Origin: an uncultured Verrucomicrobia subdivision 3 bacterium
GTDB lineage: Bacteria; Verrucomicrobiota; Verrucomicrobiia; Limisphaerales; UBA11358
DNA length: 21,000 nucleotides
Direction of reading: 5' to 3'
NCBI GenBank assembly: GCA_903861445.1
Contig: CAIOUK010000217.1
Coordinates: 1-21,000 of the forward strand
Shown here: positions 13,670 to 21,000 of the stretch, piece after piece
Layout of the letters: each line of letters starts with the position of its first letter
Numbering within the stretch: position 1 is the stretch's first letter
Made by a program: the position numbers and the translations under genes
The notes under the pieces: generated by a model
The model's input: only the letters and a program-made list of their open reading frames with translations
Database searches by the model: none
What the model was told of the DNA's origin: nothing

Positions 13670-14706
13670 AATTCAAGGCAAACCAGTGCGCCGCCTTCCG
13701 GGCGGTTGGCGACGGTCAGAGTGCCGCCGTGGGCGCGAATGACTTCCTGCGCCATGCTTAAGCCGATACCCATGCCGCCTTCTTTTTCCGTGTAGAGCAT
13801 TTCCGCCCAGCGGGTGATGGCGGTTTTGGAAAATCCCGGCCCGGTGTCGGCAAAACTCACGCGGCGGTTGCGCGCTGTGATGGTCAAGGTGCCGCCGGTT
13901 GGCATGGCTTGGATGGCGTTGAGGATGATGTTGTGAAACGCCTGACAAAGCCGTCGGCCGTCGGCTTGCAGCCGTTCCTCTGATTCCAATTCCAACACAA
14001 TGCGCACCTGCGCGTGTTCGGCGGCGGGGGTGAGTGCGCGCACGGTTTGCGTCAGCAGGTCGGCGAGGGACACCTCCGTTTTGCACGGCGGATCGGGGCG
14101 GGCCAGAAACATCCACTGGTTCACCAGCCGTTCAATGGTGGCGGCTTCATCAATGATCAAGGCGGCGGAGTCGGGATTATTTTTTTCCAGCAACTGACTG
14201 TGCAGTCGGATAGCCGCCACGGGATTTTGGATTTCATGCGCTAGGGCGGTAGCCATCTGGCCGAGGATGGCGAGTCGCTGGGCTGCGATCAAAGAGCGCA
14301 CGACCACCCACGCGAGCACAAACCAGAGTCCCCAAAAAAATGCCAGCGCTATGATTATGGTTGGCCGATGCAGCGAAGCCCGCATGGACGGGCGCTCGCG
14401 AATCAGGGTCAAATCCACGCCCGGTTTGACCGCGACCGTCATTGCATCATGGCGCGGGTCAGGCGCAGTAACGCGGCGGAATGTAACTTCCAAACCGAGC
14501 AGTTGTCCGATTTTCTTGGCCAGTTGGTCGCTCGTCGGTAGTCCGCTGGTGGCGACAAATTTACCGGTAGATTGAGCAAGCGCTACAAACTCACTCTGCG
14601 AAAGCCTTTGAAAAGCGCTGTTGAGAACCAGAAAAAGTCCAATCGTTCCCACAATCAGGAAAAGCAGGAACGAAGCAAAAACCCGCCACCAAAGACGCTT
14701 GCTCAT
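13666..14706 (-). CDS. Membrane-bound sensor histidine kinase, partner of the NtrC-type regulator
   Basis: Encodes 346 residues from an ATG at 14706. Two membrane helices (about 9-30 and 115-138) flank a periplasmic loop of about 85 residues (31-114) with no recognised sensor domain. After the second helix come the H-box GQMATALAHEIQNPVAAIR with phospho-accepting His157, the N-box FHNIILNAIQAM, the G1 box FADTGPGF and the G2 box GGMGIGLSMAQEV. This is a compact NtrB-like orthodox kinase. It overlaps the regulator gene by 4 bases and shares a 181-base divergent region with the barrel protein gene. The short loop suggests a small-molecule or envelope-stress signal, but nothing specific can be read. 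Confidence 0.94.
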   Translation of the reverse strand: MSKRLWWRVFASFLLFLIVGTIGLFLVLNSAFQRLSQSEFVALAQSTGKFVATSGLPTSDQLAKKIGQLLGLEVTFRRVTAPDPRHDAMTVAVKPGVDLTLIRERPSMRASLHRPTIIIALAFFWGLWFVLAWVVVRSLIAAQRLAILGQMATALAHEIQNPVAAIRLHSQLLEKNNPDSAALIIDEAATIERLVNQWMFLARPDPPCKTEVSLADLLTQTVRALTPAAEHAQVRIVLELESEERLQADGRRLCQAFHNIILNAIQAMPTGGTLTITARNRRVSFADTGPGFSKTAITRWAEMLYTEKEGGMGIGLSMAQEVIRAHGGTLTVANRPEGGALVCLEL

Positions 14707-14828
14707 GGATATTATTTATACATTGCAATAGGCGTATCGAACAAGAATTATCCATAAATTTATTCTAGGCAGCAATGTGTTTCTGCATAATACGCTTTTG
14801 TTTAATATGTTGTATAATTATGTGGGTT

Positions 14829-14845
14829 TTGGCGTATTTTTTGCT
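14829..14845 (+). promoter_or_regulatory. Sigma-54 (-24/-12) promoter of the outer-membrane barrel gene
   Basis: TTGGCGTATTTTTTGCT fits the YTGGCACGRNNNTTGCW pattern at TTGGC and TTGCT with the obligatory 10-base GG-to-GC spacing; only the less conserved ACGR part differs. Transcription would begin near 14856, about 32 bases before the ATG at 14888. The divergent neighbours encode a sigma-54-activating regulator and its kinase. Upstream, GCGTAT (14732-14737) and ATACGC (14790-14795) form a widely spaced inverted pair that could be activator sites. The rest of 14707-14887 is very AT-rich. Confidence 0.6.
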
Positions 14846-14887
14846 TTAAAATCTATGTATTCTTAAAAAAACTAATAAAAAACAAAA

Positions 14888-15826
14888 ATGCAAAAACACT
14901 ACTTCTCCCAATTATTAAAAATTTCCGGCGCAGCTTTAGTTCCTTTAGTCTCAACCACTGCCGCTTTCAGCCAGCAAACGGCCAATGTTGACTCGGTGCC
15001 AAACCGGTTGCCGCCCATCGTGGTCACCGGCAGCCAGCCGACAAATAACTGGCCGGGCGGATTGCAGGAAGAGCGGCCGGTGGGCGATTACGGACAACCG
15101 TCGTGGACGACCGCGCGCCGTTTTCCCGGCACGCGGATTTATTTGCAACAGACGGCGTGGAATGTTGGTGTGGAGCAATGGGTGCGGTTCCAACATTTCC
15201 GCGATGGTTCCGACTACACGCGGTTTCAGGAAGAAATTGAAGTCGGCCTGCCGCATCGGTTTCAGGTGGATCTCTATGAGACTTGGGGCATCAATCAGGA
15301 CTGGCGTGCCGGGCAGGATGAAGTTTCGGTGGAAGTCCGCTATGCGCTGGCGGATTGGGGGGTGATTCCGCTGAACCCGACGTTGTATGTGGAATACGCG
15401 CAGCACGATCATGACGCGAACACGCTTGAAGGCAAGCTGCTGTTGGGCACGGATATTACGCCGCGCTGGCATTGGGGATTAAATCTGGCGTGTGAGCAGG
15501 AACTCGGTCAGCCCAACAACACGGAACTCGCCGCGAGCCAGGGTATCAGCTACTCGCTGTTGGATGACAAACTGGGAGCGGGCGTCGAAATGGAATATTA
15601 CCACGAAAAATCCACCGGCTCGCCGGGCGCAAATGTTTTCCTAATCGGGCCGAGCGTGCAATGGCACATCACCCCGCGCATCCACCTTGATCTCGCGCCT
15701 TTGTTTGGTGTCACGCATTCCTCATCCACCGATGTCCCGACGATGGAGGCGTTTTTTGTGCTCGGCTATGATTTTGGCTCGATGAAGTCAGAGCATTACG
15801 CGCCGGCCTCGCTGCGGGGACAATAA
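14888..15826 (+). CDS. Outer-membrane beta-barrel-like protein
   Basis: Encodes 312 residues. Residues 1-28 are a signal peptide (cleavage near AAFSQQ). The rest consists of many amphipathic strands rich in Trp, Tyr and alternating polar/apolar residues (WVRFQHFRDG, RFQVDLYETWGI, PTLYVEYAQHDHD, HWGLNLACEQEL, VEMEYYHEK). It ends with a strand block FFVLGYDFG typical of transporter-like or OmpA-type barrels of about 10-12 strands. Near the mature N-terminus, PPIVVTGSQ (42-50) is like the short motif before TonB-dependent receptor plugs, but no plug or receptor-sized barrel follows. The gene follows a sigma-54 promoter and probably responds to the divergent kinase/regulator pair. Ligand unknown. 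Confidence 0.75.
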   Translation: MQKHYFSQLLKISGAALVPLVSTTAAFSQQTANVDSVPNRLPPIVVTGSQPTNNWPGGLQEERPVGDYGQPSWTTARRFPGTRIYLQQTAWNVGVEQWVRFQHFRDGSDYTRFQEEIEVGLPHRFQVDLYETWGINQDWRAGQDEVSVEVRYALADWGVIPLNPTLYVEYAQHDHDANTLEGKLLLGTDITPRWHWGLNLACEQELGQPNNTELAASQGISYSLLDDKLGAGVEMEYYHEKSTGSPGANVFLIGPSVQWHITPRIHLDLAPLFGVTHSSSTDVPTMEAFFVLGYDFGSMKSEHYAPASLRGQ

Positions 15827-15859
15827 TCGGAAAGCCCGGCCGGTGAAGTTGACTCCGTT

Positions 15860-15886
15860 ACCAGCAACGGGTGTTTCATTGCTGGT
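15860..15886. repeat. Intergenic hairpin (ACCAGCAA ... TTGCTGGT)
   Basis: Eight-base perfect arms at 15860-15867 and 15879-15886 with an 11-base loop, between the barrel gene stop and the YdjY gene start. No T run follows, so it may be a factor-assisted terminator or a regulatory leader structure for the downstream gene. Confidence 0.5.
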
Positions 15887-15916
15887 TCGCGGCGGTGTGG
15901 TAAAATCTCCTGACTT

Positions 15917-17380
15917 ATGAAAACTGCACTGCGCGTGACATTCGGACTGCTGCTGCTGGCGATGCCGCTGCTGGCCCAGCAAAGCGATCACTACAAAGAC
16001 AAGCCAGCCGGCCACGAAAAGAACAAGCAATCATCTGTCAGCGCCGACCAAGCCAACCTGAAGAAATATCAGGGCAACACGAATATCCTCGTCCTGCCTG
16101 GCTTGGTGGCCGACCGGCAAAAACAGCGTGTGGAAGTGATGGTCGAGAGTGCCAAGCTTGCCGCAGATGCGCCGTGCGAATTCACCATCGTCGCCGAGGC
16201 CAGCGACAACACTTACGAAACTTTGCTGATTTCGTTTGCCCGGCCCAGCGCGATTGTCCAGGCGCTCGAATTTATTGGCAGGAAACCCGGCGAACCCGTT
16301 GATCCTGCCGCCTTCCGGTTCTGGTCCAAGGGCGAATGTTTGGTATTGAGCCTTCTCAAAACCAACGAACCGCCGCTGCGGCTGGAGAAAATGTTCGTGG
16401 ATCGGCGCACCAACAAAACCCTGCCGGAACAGGGATTCCGGTTCACGGGTTCACTGCGGGTGCCCGACCCCAACAATCCCCCAAAAGAAGTTTATGCCGC
16501 TGACAAATATCAGCCGATGTCCATTGTGGCGCTCTTCAACTCGCCCGGCTCCATCTTCGAGGTTCCCTACGTGGCGGAACAAAGCGACGTCTATCAGAAC
16601 ACCACCGTCAATCCGGAACACCCATTAAACGAAGGCACTCTGCTGACCCTGTTGATCGAGCCGGCCAGCGGCACCCGACCAATCAAGGATCTGGTGCTGC
16701 AAGTTCACGCGAACCCAGCCGAGTCTTTCGAAAATTCAAATGGCCTCAAGCGCTTGAAGAATCTGGTCTGCCAACTCAAAGATGCGGCCACGGTGCTCAA
16801 CAACCATTCCAGCATCAGCTCGGTGTTTGAAGCCATTGCCAAACTGGATCGGCAGAACACTGATTATTACCTGACCGTCAACTTCGGGGAGGACATTGAT
16901 CTGGGCAGCGCGCAGGCGCTGGCCAAAATTTTGGCCATCATGGACTGCGACCGGGGCATCCGGATCAATCCCCCGTCGTCCGGCCAGCTTTTTTACCGCG
17001 CCTTTGATCCCGACCGTGACCTCTTGGATCGGAGCACGCGCCTCTATCAGCCCTGGGAATTGTCCCTCGCCGAAAAAGATGGCGTGGTGTCCGGCAAACT
17101 TCTGCGCGTTGATTCCATCTGGACGAATAGCGCGGCCACATTGGAATTTCACGAGTCGGCGGTGTCCGGCTCTGGCGATTTGCAGAAGGAATTTGCGGCC
17201 GAGACGGAAAGAACCGCGAAAGCTCACGCCGCCGGCCGGCCACCGGTCATCATCGTTTTCGCGCCTGCCAGTCTCAAATACGGGCAACTCAGAAAATTCC
17301 TTGAACCGGCAATCCTCGCCCATCAAACCTTCCAAGTTTTTGTGGACGATCCCATGCCGCCGATTCCAGCCGGAAAATAA
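15917..17380 (+). CDS. Secreted YdjY-domain protein
   Basis: Encodes 487 residues. A signal peptide covers about 1-21 (hydrophobic LLLLAMPLLAQQ). After a polar stretch, residues 55-200 match the YdjY domain, with VLPGLVADRQKQRVEVMVESA, the Cys-containing CEFTIVAEASDNTYETLL and the ALEFIGRKPGEPVDP region. YdjY proteins occur beside ferredoxin and electron-transfer genes in E. coli and, in PVC bacteria, as secreted proteins of unknown role. The C-terminal half (210-487) is not recognised; it ends with an alpha/beta stretch (PPVIIVFAPASLKYGQL, KFLEPAILAHQTFQVFVDD) resembling the small periplasmic domain of ExbD/TolR-type proteins, only weakly. It sits between the barrel gene and the ECF sigma gene on the same strand. 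Confidence 0.78.
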   Translation: MKTALRVTFGLLLLAMPLLAQQSDHYKDKPAGHEKNKQSSVSADQANLKKYQGNTNILVLPGLVADRQKQRVEVMVESAKLAADAPCEFTIVAEASDNTYETLLISFARPSAIVQALEFIGRKPGEPVDPAAFRFWSKGECLVLSLLKTNEPPLRLEKMFVDRRTNKTLPEQGFRFTGSLRVPDPNNPPKEVYAADKYQPMSIVALFNSPGSIFEVPYVAEQSDVYQNTTVNPEHPLNEGTLLTLLIEPASGTRPIKDLVLQVHANPAESFENSNGLKRLKNLVCQLKDAATVLNNHSSISSVFEAIAKLDRQNTDYYLTVNFGEDIDLGSAQALAKILAIMDCDRGIRINPPSSGQLFYRAFDPDRDLLDRSTRLYQPWELSLAEKDGVVSGKLLRVDSIWTNSAATLEFHESAVSGSGDLQKEFAAETERTAKAHAAGRPPVIIVFAPASLKYGQLRKFLEPAILAHQTFQVFVDDPMPPIPAGK

Positions 17381-17450
17381 AATTCGGATTTCTCCTAATA
17401 AACCTCCCAGTCGCGGGTCATTACCGGTGAACACGATGTCCTTTGGGATT

Positions 17451-17456
17451 GGAACC
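17451..17456 (+). promoter_or_regulatory. Possible ECF-type -35 element (GGAACC)
   Basis: GGAACC lies 48 bases before the proposed ATG of the ECF sigma gene. GGAAC is the commonest -35 core of ECF promoters, and such genes often drive themselves. No clear CGTC-like -10 box is seen 16-17 bases downstream, so this is weak. Confidence 0.25.
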
Positions 17457-17503
17457 TTGGCTGATTTCAGTTTGAATGCGGAGATTCACCAAGCTTGGCC
17501 GTG

Positions 17504-18058
17504 ATGCGACGAGACCGAACCAGCGTGGAGCCGCCCGGGTGGGAAACGATTGAGGAGCTGTTTGCGGCTCTGGAGGCTCCGCTGTTGGCTTACGCGCTGC
17601 GCTACACGGGCGAATTCGCACTGGCGGAGGACGTGGTTCAGGAAGCGTTCATGAAACTTCACGCCCAATTTGAATCGGTCGAAAAGCCGCGCCCGTGGCT
17701 CTACCGCACCGTTCACAACCTCGCGCTCAACCAGCGCCGCAAGGCCGGCAAAACCGTTTCGCTGGAAGATAATTCTGATTCCGAAAAGGGAAATTCTTCC
17801 CCGGCTGAATTTGCCGACCCCGCGCTGCTGCCCGATGAGCAGATGCTCCGGCTCGAAGGTATTGGCCAAGTGCGCTTGAGCCTCGCCGCGCTCGATGACC
17901 GCAGCCGCGAACTCGTGCGGCTGAAATTTAACGACGAATTGTCCTACAAGGACATCGCTGCGCGCACCGGCCTGACCGCCGGCAACGTCGGCTTCATTTT
18001 GCATCACGCACTCAAAACCATCGCCGCCGAACTGGCGAGAACGGGAGTGGCACCATGA
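17504..18058 (+). CDS. ECF-type RNA polymerase sigma factor
   Basis: Encodes 184 residues from the ATG at 17504; a TTG at 17495 with GGAG 11 bases before it is an alternative start. Region 2 is at about 20-75 (LLAYALRYTGEFALAEDVV, QEAFMKLHAQF, PRPWLYRTVHNLALNQRRK), and region 4 at about 125-178 (LDDRSRELVRLKFNDELSYK, DIAARTGLTAGNVGFILHHA). There is no region 1.1 or 3, as in extracytoplasmic-function sigma factors. Its stop overlaps the start of the next gene (ATGA), which encodes an anti-sigma-like N-terminus, so the pair should be made together. The pairing suggests that the membrane-anchored partner holds the sigma factor until an envelope signal arrives; this is inference from gene order. 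Confidence 0.92.
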   Translation: MRRDRTSVEPPGWETIEELFAALEAPLLAYALRYTGEFALAEDVVQEAFMKLHAQFESVEKPRPWLYRTVHNLALNQRRKAGKTVSLEDNSDSEKGNSSPAEFADPALLPDEQMLRLEGIGQVRLSLAALDDRSRELVRLKFNDELSYKDIAARTGLTAGNVGFILHHALKTIAAELARTGVAP

Positions 18059-21000
18059 ACCCGAACCAGCCATCCCGCGAACAGATCGAGGCGCGCCTCA
18101 CCGCGCTGCTGCTCGGCGAACTGCCGGACGCCGAGGCACAATTGCTGCGCTACACGATTTCACAGGATGCGACGCTCAAAAAACTGCACGATGAACTCGC
18201 CGCCGTCATTGGCCTCGTGCGCGAGGTGGAAAAAAATCCGGCGGTGGTATCGGGCGAAAATGTTTCGCTCAAACTTTCCGACGGCCGGCGGAAAAAGCTG
18301 CTCGCGCATTTCCAGACGCCGCGTCCGTCCACCAAGCCCGCCAAGGAGTTATTCTGGCTCAAGCGGATTGAAGTGCCACGATTGATTGAAGTGTTGGTCG
18401 TGGTTGCCATTGTCGCCATTCTCGCGGCGATGATGCTGCCGGCTTTGAGCAGCGCGAAGGTCAAGGCGCGGGCGACCTCGAAATCCAACGCCATCATCAA
18501 CAATCTGCGGGTGATTGACGCGGCCAAAAACCAGTGGGCTTTGGAGAACAATAAAACGGGCGATGCCGTGGCCACGATGGAGGACTTGAAGCCGTATATG
18601 CAAAACGGCGGCCCACAACCTGTCGCGGGTGAAAAATACATCATCGGCAAAGTTTCGGATGAAGTGGTGGCCGACCTTGACGCCAAGAAGGCAAAACAGA
18701 TTGGCGCCCTAGCCAACCGGCTGCCGGCCGGCGGAGCGCATGGTGACAGGGTGCAATTATCGGCGGAGGGAACCGTGACGGTTGTGAACGAGGCTGATCG
18801 CCAACGACAATTCGCGGAAAACAAGACGAAGCTTGGTATCGACTTGCAGGGTGGTAGCCGGTTTTCGCCGGTGGTCGCGCCGCCGGCAGAAATTGTTTTG
18901 CCCCAACCAGACTTGCCAGCAAATGCAACCACGGATGGCGACGAGCTGGCTATTTCAAAAAACGGCGGCGTGTATTCCCAAAACATCGTTGGCTATACGG
19001 ATGTCGCCAGCGCGGCGGCTCAACCACCGGCACCAGCAAAACCCCAACCGTCCGCGACCATTACCTTCGCTGCGGGAGCGCTTGACGCCGGTGAGAGCTT
19101 CGACCGCGAAGCAAGCAAGGACACGGTTGACGCACAATCGCGCATGGCGCGGGCGCATAACTCATATTCACAACTTTCGGGTGATGCGCTTGATGGCGGG
19201 GTTGCCGCTGGTTTGTCCGGCGGTGGTAGCGGTGTTAGCGGCGACGGCAGCACGTTTGCATCGCGGTTAAACGCCATCATCCGCCATGCCGCCAACGGCT
19301 CGGTCGGTGGCAGCAGTGGCGAATTAAATGATAAGAACGGCGTCAGCGCCGATGCGCCGGCGGAGCGGCGGAGCGGGGAGTTCAGTTCGAGCTTTAAGTT
19401 GGATCCGAACACATTTTATTCCGGGCTGCAATCCGATGAGAATAAGCCGGCAGGCAGCGACGCCAAACAATCCCAGATGCAAGCCACGGAGAAGATGGTG
19501 CCGCTGAAAACGGAATTACCCGCGCCACTCATGGTTGGCACGCCGGTGCCCATTTCGGGGTTTGCCTATTCGTCAGGGAACGAGGCCGCGCAAAAACAAC
19601 TTGATAAGTTCGGAGCGGATGCCGACCGAGGTAATGCCACAGTCTTGGGCGAGGTGGCGGCGCAGAACCGGATTAATGACCAAAAAAAGTTTTATCGGCT
19701 CCAAACTTCGTCCGCCGCGCCCGACGGGTCAGTCAATGGATTGATTGACCCGTCGGGTGGAGTATTCAGAAGTTTGACGGAACAAGACACGAAGGAACTG
19801 GCAAAATCCGGCAGCGGCGTTTGGACGTTGAGCGGCAAAAATACTTATTCCGGCGGCACCACAATCAATGGCGGCACGCTGACGGCGGGCGATACCATTA
19901 CTTCATATTCGGGTAACACATCTTATTCGGGTGGAACCACTGTCAGCGCCGGCACGCTGGCGGTAGATAGTTTCCAAACCGACAGCGATAAAAAAGTGGT
20001 TTCCGGCCAAAGCCCCGTGGCGGGTTCTTTGGACTCGGTGCAAGCGAACAAAAACCAGCCTGTCTTGGATTTGGCCGATGGTGCACGCACTGTTAATTTG
20101 GAAGTGCCAAAATCCGCACGGGGTAAAGCTAAAAAGAAATTAAAAACCCAGCCGGTGACCAGGCAACTGGAAGAAGACCGACCTGTTCAAAAAACATCGT
20201 TGCCCGCGCCGGCGCCGCAGCCGGAAATTTTGTGCCGCGAAAATAATTTTTCCACCTTCTCGCTCAACGTCAGCGACGTGTCGTTCAAGCTGGCGGCGGC
20301 GAGTCTGGAAAATGGCAAGCTGCCGGACGCGGCGTCCATCCGCAGCGAGGAATTCATCAACGCCTTTGATTATCGCGACCCGGAAGCCACGGCGGGTCAG
20401 CCGGTGGCGTTTGCGTCGGAACGGGCGCGGTATCCGTTCGCGCAGAACCGCGACCTGCTGCGGTTCTCCCTCAAGACGGCGGCGGCGGGTCGCGCGGCGG
20501 ATCGTCCGTTGAATCTGGTTTTGCTACTCGACACTTCCGGCTCAATGGAGCGCGCCGACCGCGTGGCCATCATCCGCGAGGCGATGCGCATGTTGGCGCA
20601 GCAGTTGCATCCGCAGGACACGGTGAGCGTGGTCACTTTCGCGCGCACGGCGCGGCTGTGGGCGGACGGCGTGAGCGGCGACAAGGCCGGCGAAACCTTG
20701 TCGCAAGTCGGCGGCATCACGCCGGAAGGCGGCACGAATCTGGAAGAAGCGATGCGGCTCGCCTACGCCACCGCGCGGCGGCATTACCTCGCCAACGGCA
20801 TCAACCGCGTGGTGCTACTCACCGACGGCGCGGCGAATCTCGGCAACGTGGACGCGGCGGTGCTCAAGCAAAAAGTCGAGGCGCAGCGCAAACAAGGCAT
20901 CGCGCTCGACTGCTTCGGCATCGGCTGGGAGGATTTTAACGACGACTTGCTGGAACAGCTTTCCAGTCATGGCGACGGACGTTACGCGTTCCTCAACTCG
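18055..21000 (+). CDS. Mosaic anti-sigma / pseudopilin / PATR / von Willebrand A protein (runs off right edge)
   Basis: Open without a stop from the ATG at 18055 to the edge (982 residues seen). Residues 8-55 resemble anti-sigma N-termini (RLTALLLGELPDAEAQLLRY, then a helix) but lack the HxxxCxxC zinc motif. Residues 109-131 (RLIEVLVVVAIVAILAAMML) form a pilin-like helix with Glu112 at the place of pilin Glu5, but VP stands where the G|F cleavage site should be. It continues like a verrucomicrobial pseudopilin (NNLRVIDAAKNQWALENNKT, YIIGKVSD). Residues 205-720 are low-complexity linker with two PATR repeats (596-609, 623-635). Residues 730-790 match the YfbK N-terminal domain, followed by a vWA domain with metal-site motifs DTSGS (826-830), GGTNL (892-896) and TDG (923-925). 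The fold predicts a membrane-anchored periplasmic adhesion or scaffold module linked to the sigma factor it overlaps. Confidence 0.85.
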   Translation, partial: MNPNQPSREQIEARLTALLLGELPDAEAQLLRYTISQDATLKKLHDELAAVIGLVREVEKNPAVVSGENVSLKLSDGRRKKLLAHFQTPRPSTKPAKELFWLKRIEVPRLIEVLVVVAIVAILAAMMLPALSSAKVKARATSKSNAIINNLRVIDAAKNQWALENNKTGDAVATMEDLKPYMQNGGPQPVAGEKYIIGKVSDEVVADLDAKKAKQIGALANRLPAGGAHGDRVQLSAEGTVTVVNEADRQRQFAENKTKLGIDLQGGSRFSPVVAPPAEIVLPQPDLPANATTDGDELAISKNGGVYSQNIVGYTDVASAAAQPPAPAKPQPSATITFAAGALDAGESFDREASKDTVDAQSRMARAHNSYSQLSGDALDGGVAAGLSGGGSGVSGDGSTFASRLNAIIRHAANGSVGGSSGELNDKNGVSADAPAERRSGEFSSSFKLDPNTFYSGLQSDENKPAGSDAKQSQMQATEKMVPLKTELPAPLMVGTPVPISGFAYSSGNEAAQKQLDKFGADADRGNATVLGEVAAQNRINDQKKFYRLQTSSAAPDGSVNGLIDPSGGVFRSLTEQDTKELAKSGSGVWTLSGKNTYSGGTTINGGTLTAGDTITSYSGNTSYSGGTTVSAGTLAVDSFQTDSDKKVVSGQSPVAGSLDSVQANKNQPVLDLADGARTVNLEVPKSARGKAKKKLKTQPVTRQLEEDRPVQKTSLPAPAPQPEILCRENNFSTFSLNVSDVSFKLAAASLENGKLPDAASIRSEEFINAFDYRDPEATAGQPVAFASERARYPFAQNRDLLRFSLKTAAAGRAADRPLNLVLLLDTSGSMERADRVAIIREAMRMLAQQLHPQDTVSVVTFARTARLWADGVSGDKAGETLSQVGGITPEGGTNLEEAMRLAYATARRHYLANGINRVVLLTDGAANLGNVDAAVLKQKVEAQRKQGIALDCFGIGWEDFNDDLLEQLSSHGDGRYAFLNS
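19720..19757. repeat. Near-perfect 38-base palindrome inside the mosaic gene
   Basis: Two 18-base arms (19720-19737 and 19740-19757) are inverted copies with one mismatch, separated by GG. The mismatch would be a G-U pair in RNA, so the mRNA could fold fully. The arms start CCCGACGGGTCA and encode PDGSVNGLIDPSG in the linker region. It resembles a terminator stem without a T run, or the footprint of a small palindromic element. Confidence 0.7.
19819..19959 (+). repeat. Two autotransporter-associated (PATR-like) beta-strand repeats
   Basis: The protein reads VWTLSGKNTYSGGTTINGGTL and then TSYSGGTTVSAGTL, both fitting the NTYSGGTTIxxGTL pattern of passenger-associated transport repeats found in autotransporters and very large verrucomicrobial surface proteins. 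Only two units are present, where typical proteins carry them scattered over long beta-helices. Confidence 0.7.

Noticed and set aside
14715..14744. TTGTTC-18-TATAAA on the minus strand as a kinase promoter
   Set aside because: It would start transcription within about two bases of the ATG, so it would be nearly leaderless; too weak to annotate.
16736..17434. Minus-strand frame of 232 codons opposite the YdjY gene
   Set aside because: No recognisable domain or start signal; its composition is that of an antisense shadow of a well-formed secreted protein.
18835..18870. SecD-like motif KLGIDLQGGSRF as evidence of a SecD gene
   Set aside because: Only about 12 residues match, with no SecD membrane helices or periplasmic domain around it; kept only as a curiosity in the mosaic linker.
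1..21000. CRISPR arrays, rRNA genes, prophage genes
   Set aside because: No spaced direct repeats of CRISPR size, no rRNA-like sequence and no phage structural genes were seen on either strand.

Overview
The window looks like a chromosomal segment from a member of the Verrucomicrobiota (or a close PVC relative). This rests on protein families I recognise, not on a marker gene: a Tat-exported Gfo/Idh/MocA oxidoreductase, a DUF1080 lipoprotein, a long class I mannose-6-phosphate isomerase, a YdjY-domain protein, a verrucomicrobial-type pseudopilin segment, PATR repeats, and an ECF sigma factor overlapping an anti-sigma/vWA gene. Ribosome-binding sites are mostly weak. No rRNA, tRNA or CRISPR array was found.

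Region 1 (1-9454) is a sugar-utilisation locus. An AraC-family regulator (+) diverges from a minus-strand run: ROK sugar kinase, phosphomannose isomerase and sugar porter, coupled by a 4-base overlap and then a 9-base gap. Further downstream lie a Gfo/Idh/MocA dehydrogenase, a DUF1080 hydrolase and a GH2 glycosidase that runs off the left edge. Between porter and glycosidase the DNA is scarred. The start of an SGNH esterase gene (4010-4138) and the end of one (834-1263) lie 2.7 kb apart. Between them are an IS1380-type transposase fragment and the dehydrogenase/DUF1080 pair. The simplest reading is one esterase gene split by an IS-associated rearrangement, after which its remains decayed.

Region 2 (9455-10891) is a small accessory patch: a CxxC zinc-finger-like protein and an XRE regulator on the minus strand, then a DUF3592 membrane protein on the plus strand. 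The DUF3592 gene is framed like an integron cassette. A GTTAGGC core site lies 11 bases before its ATG, and its stop codon lies inside GCCTAAC. No integrase is present and the 3' site is incomplete.

Region 3 (10892-15826) holds a secreted alpha/alpha-toroid (prenyltransferase/squalene-cyclase fold) protein. It converges on a histidine kinase/NtrC-type regulator pair with overlapping genes. The kinase diverges from an outer-membrane-barrel gene that has a good sigma-54 -24/-12 element upstream, so that gene is the obvious candidate target of the pair.

Region 4 (15917-21000) has a YdjY-domain protein, then an ECF sigma factor overlapping by 4 bases a giant open frame that leaves the right edge. 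That protein is a mosaic: an anti-sigma-like N-terminus, a pseudopilin-like membrane helix and domain, a long low-complexity linker with two PATR beta-strand repeats, and a YfbK-type von Willebrand A domain with an intact metal site. It is the most unusual object in the window.
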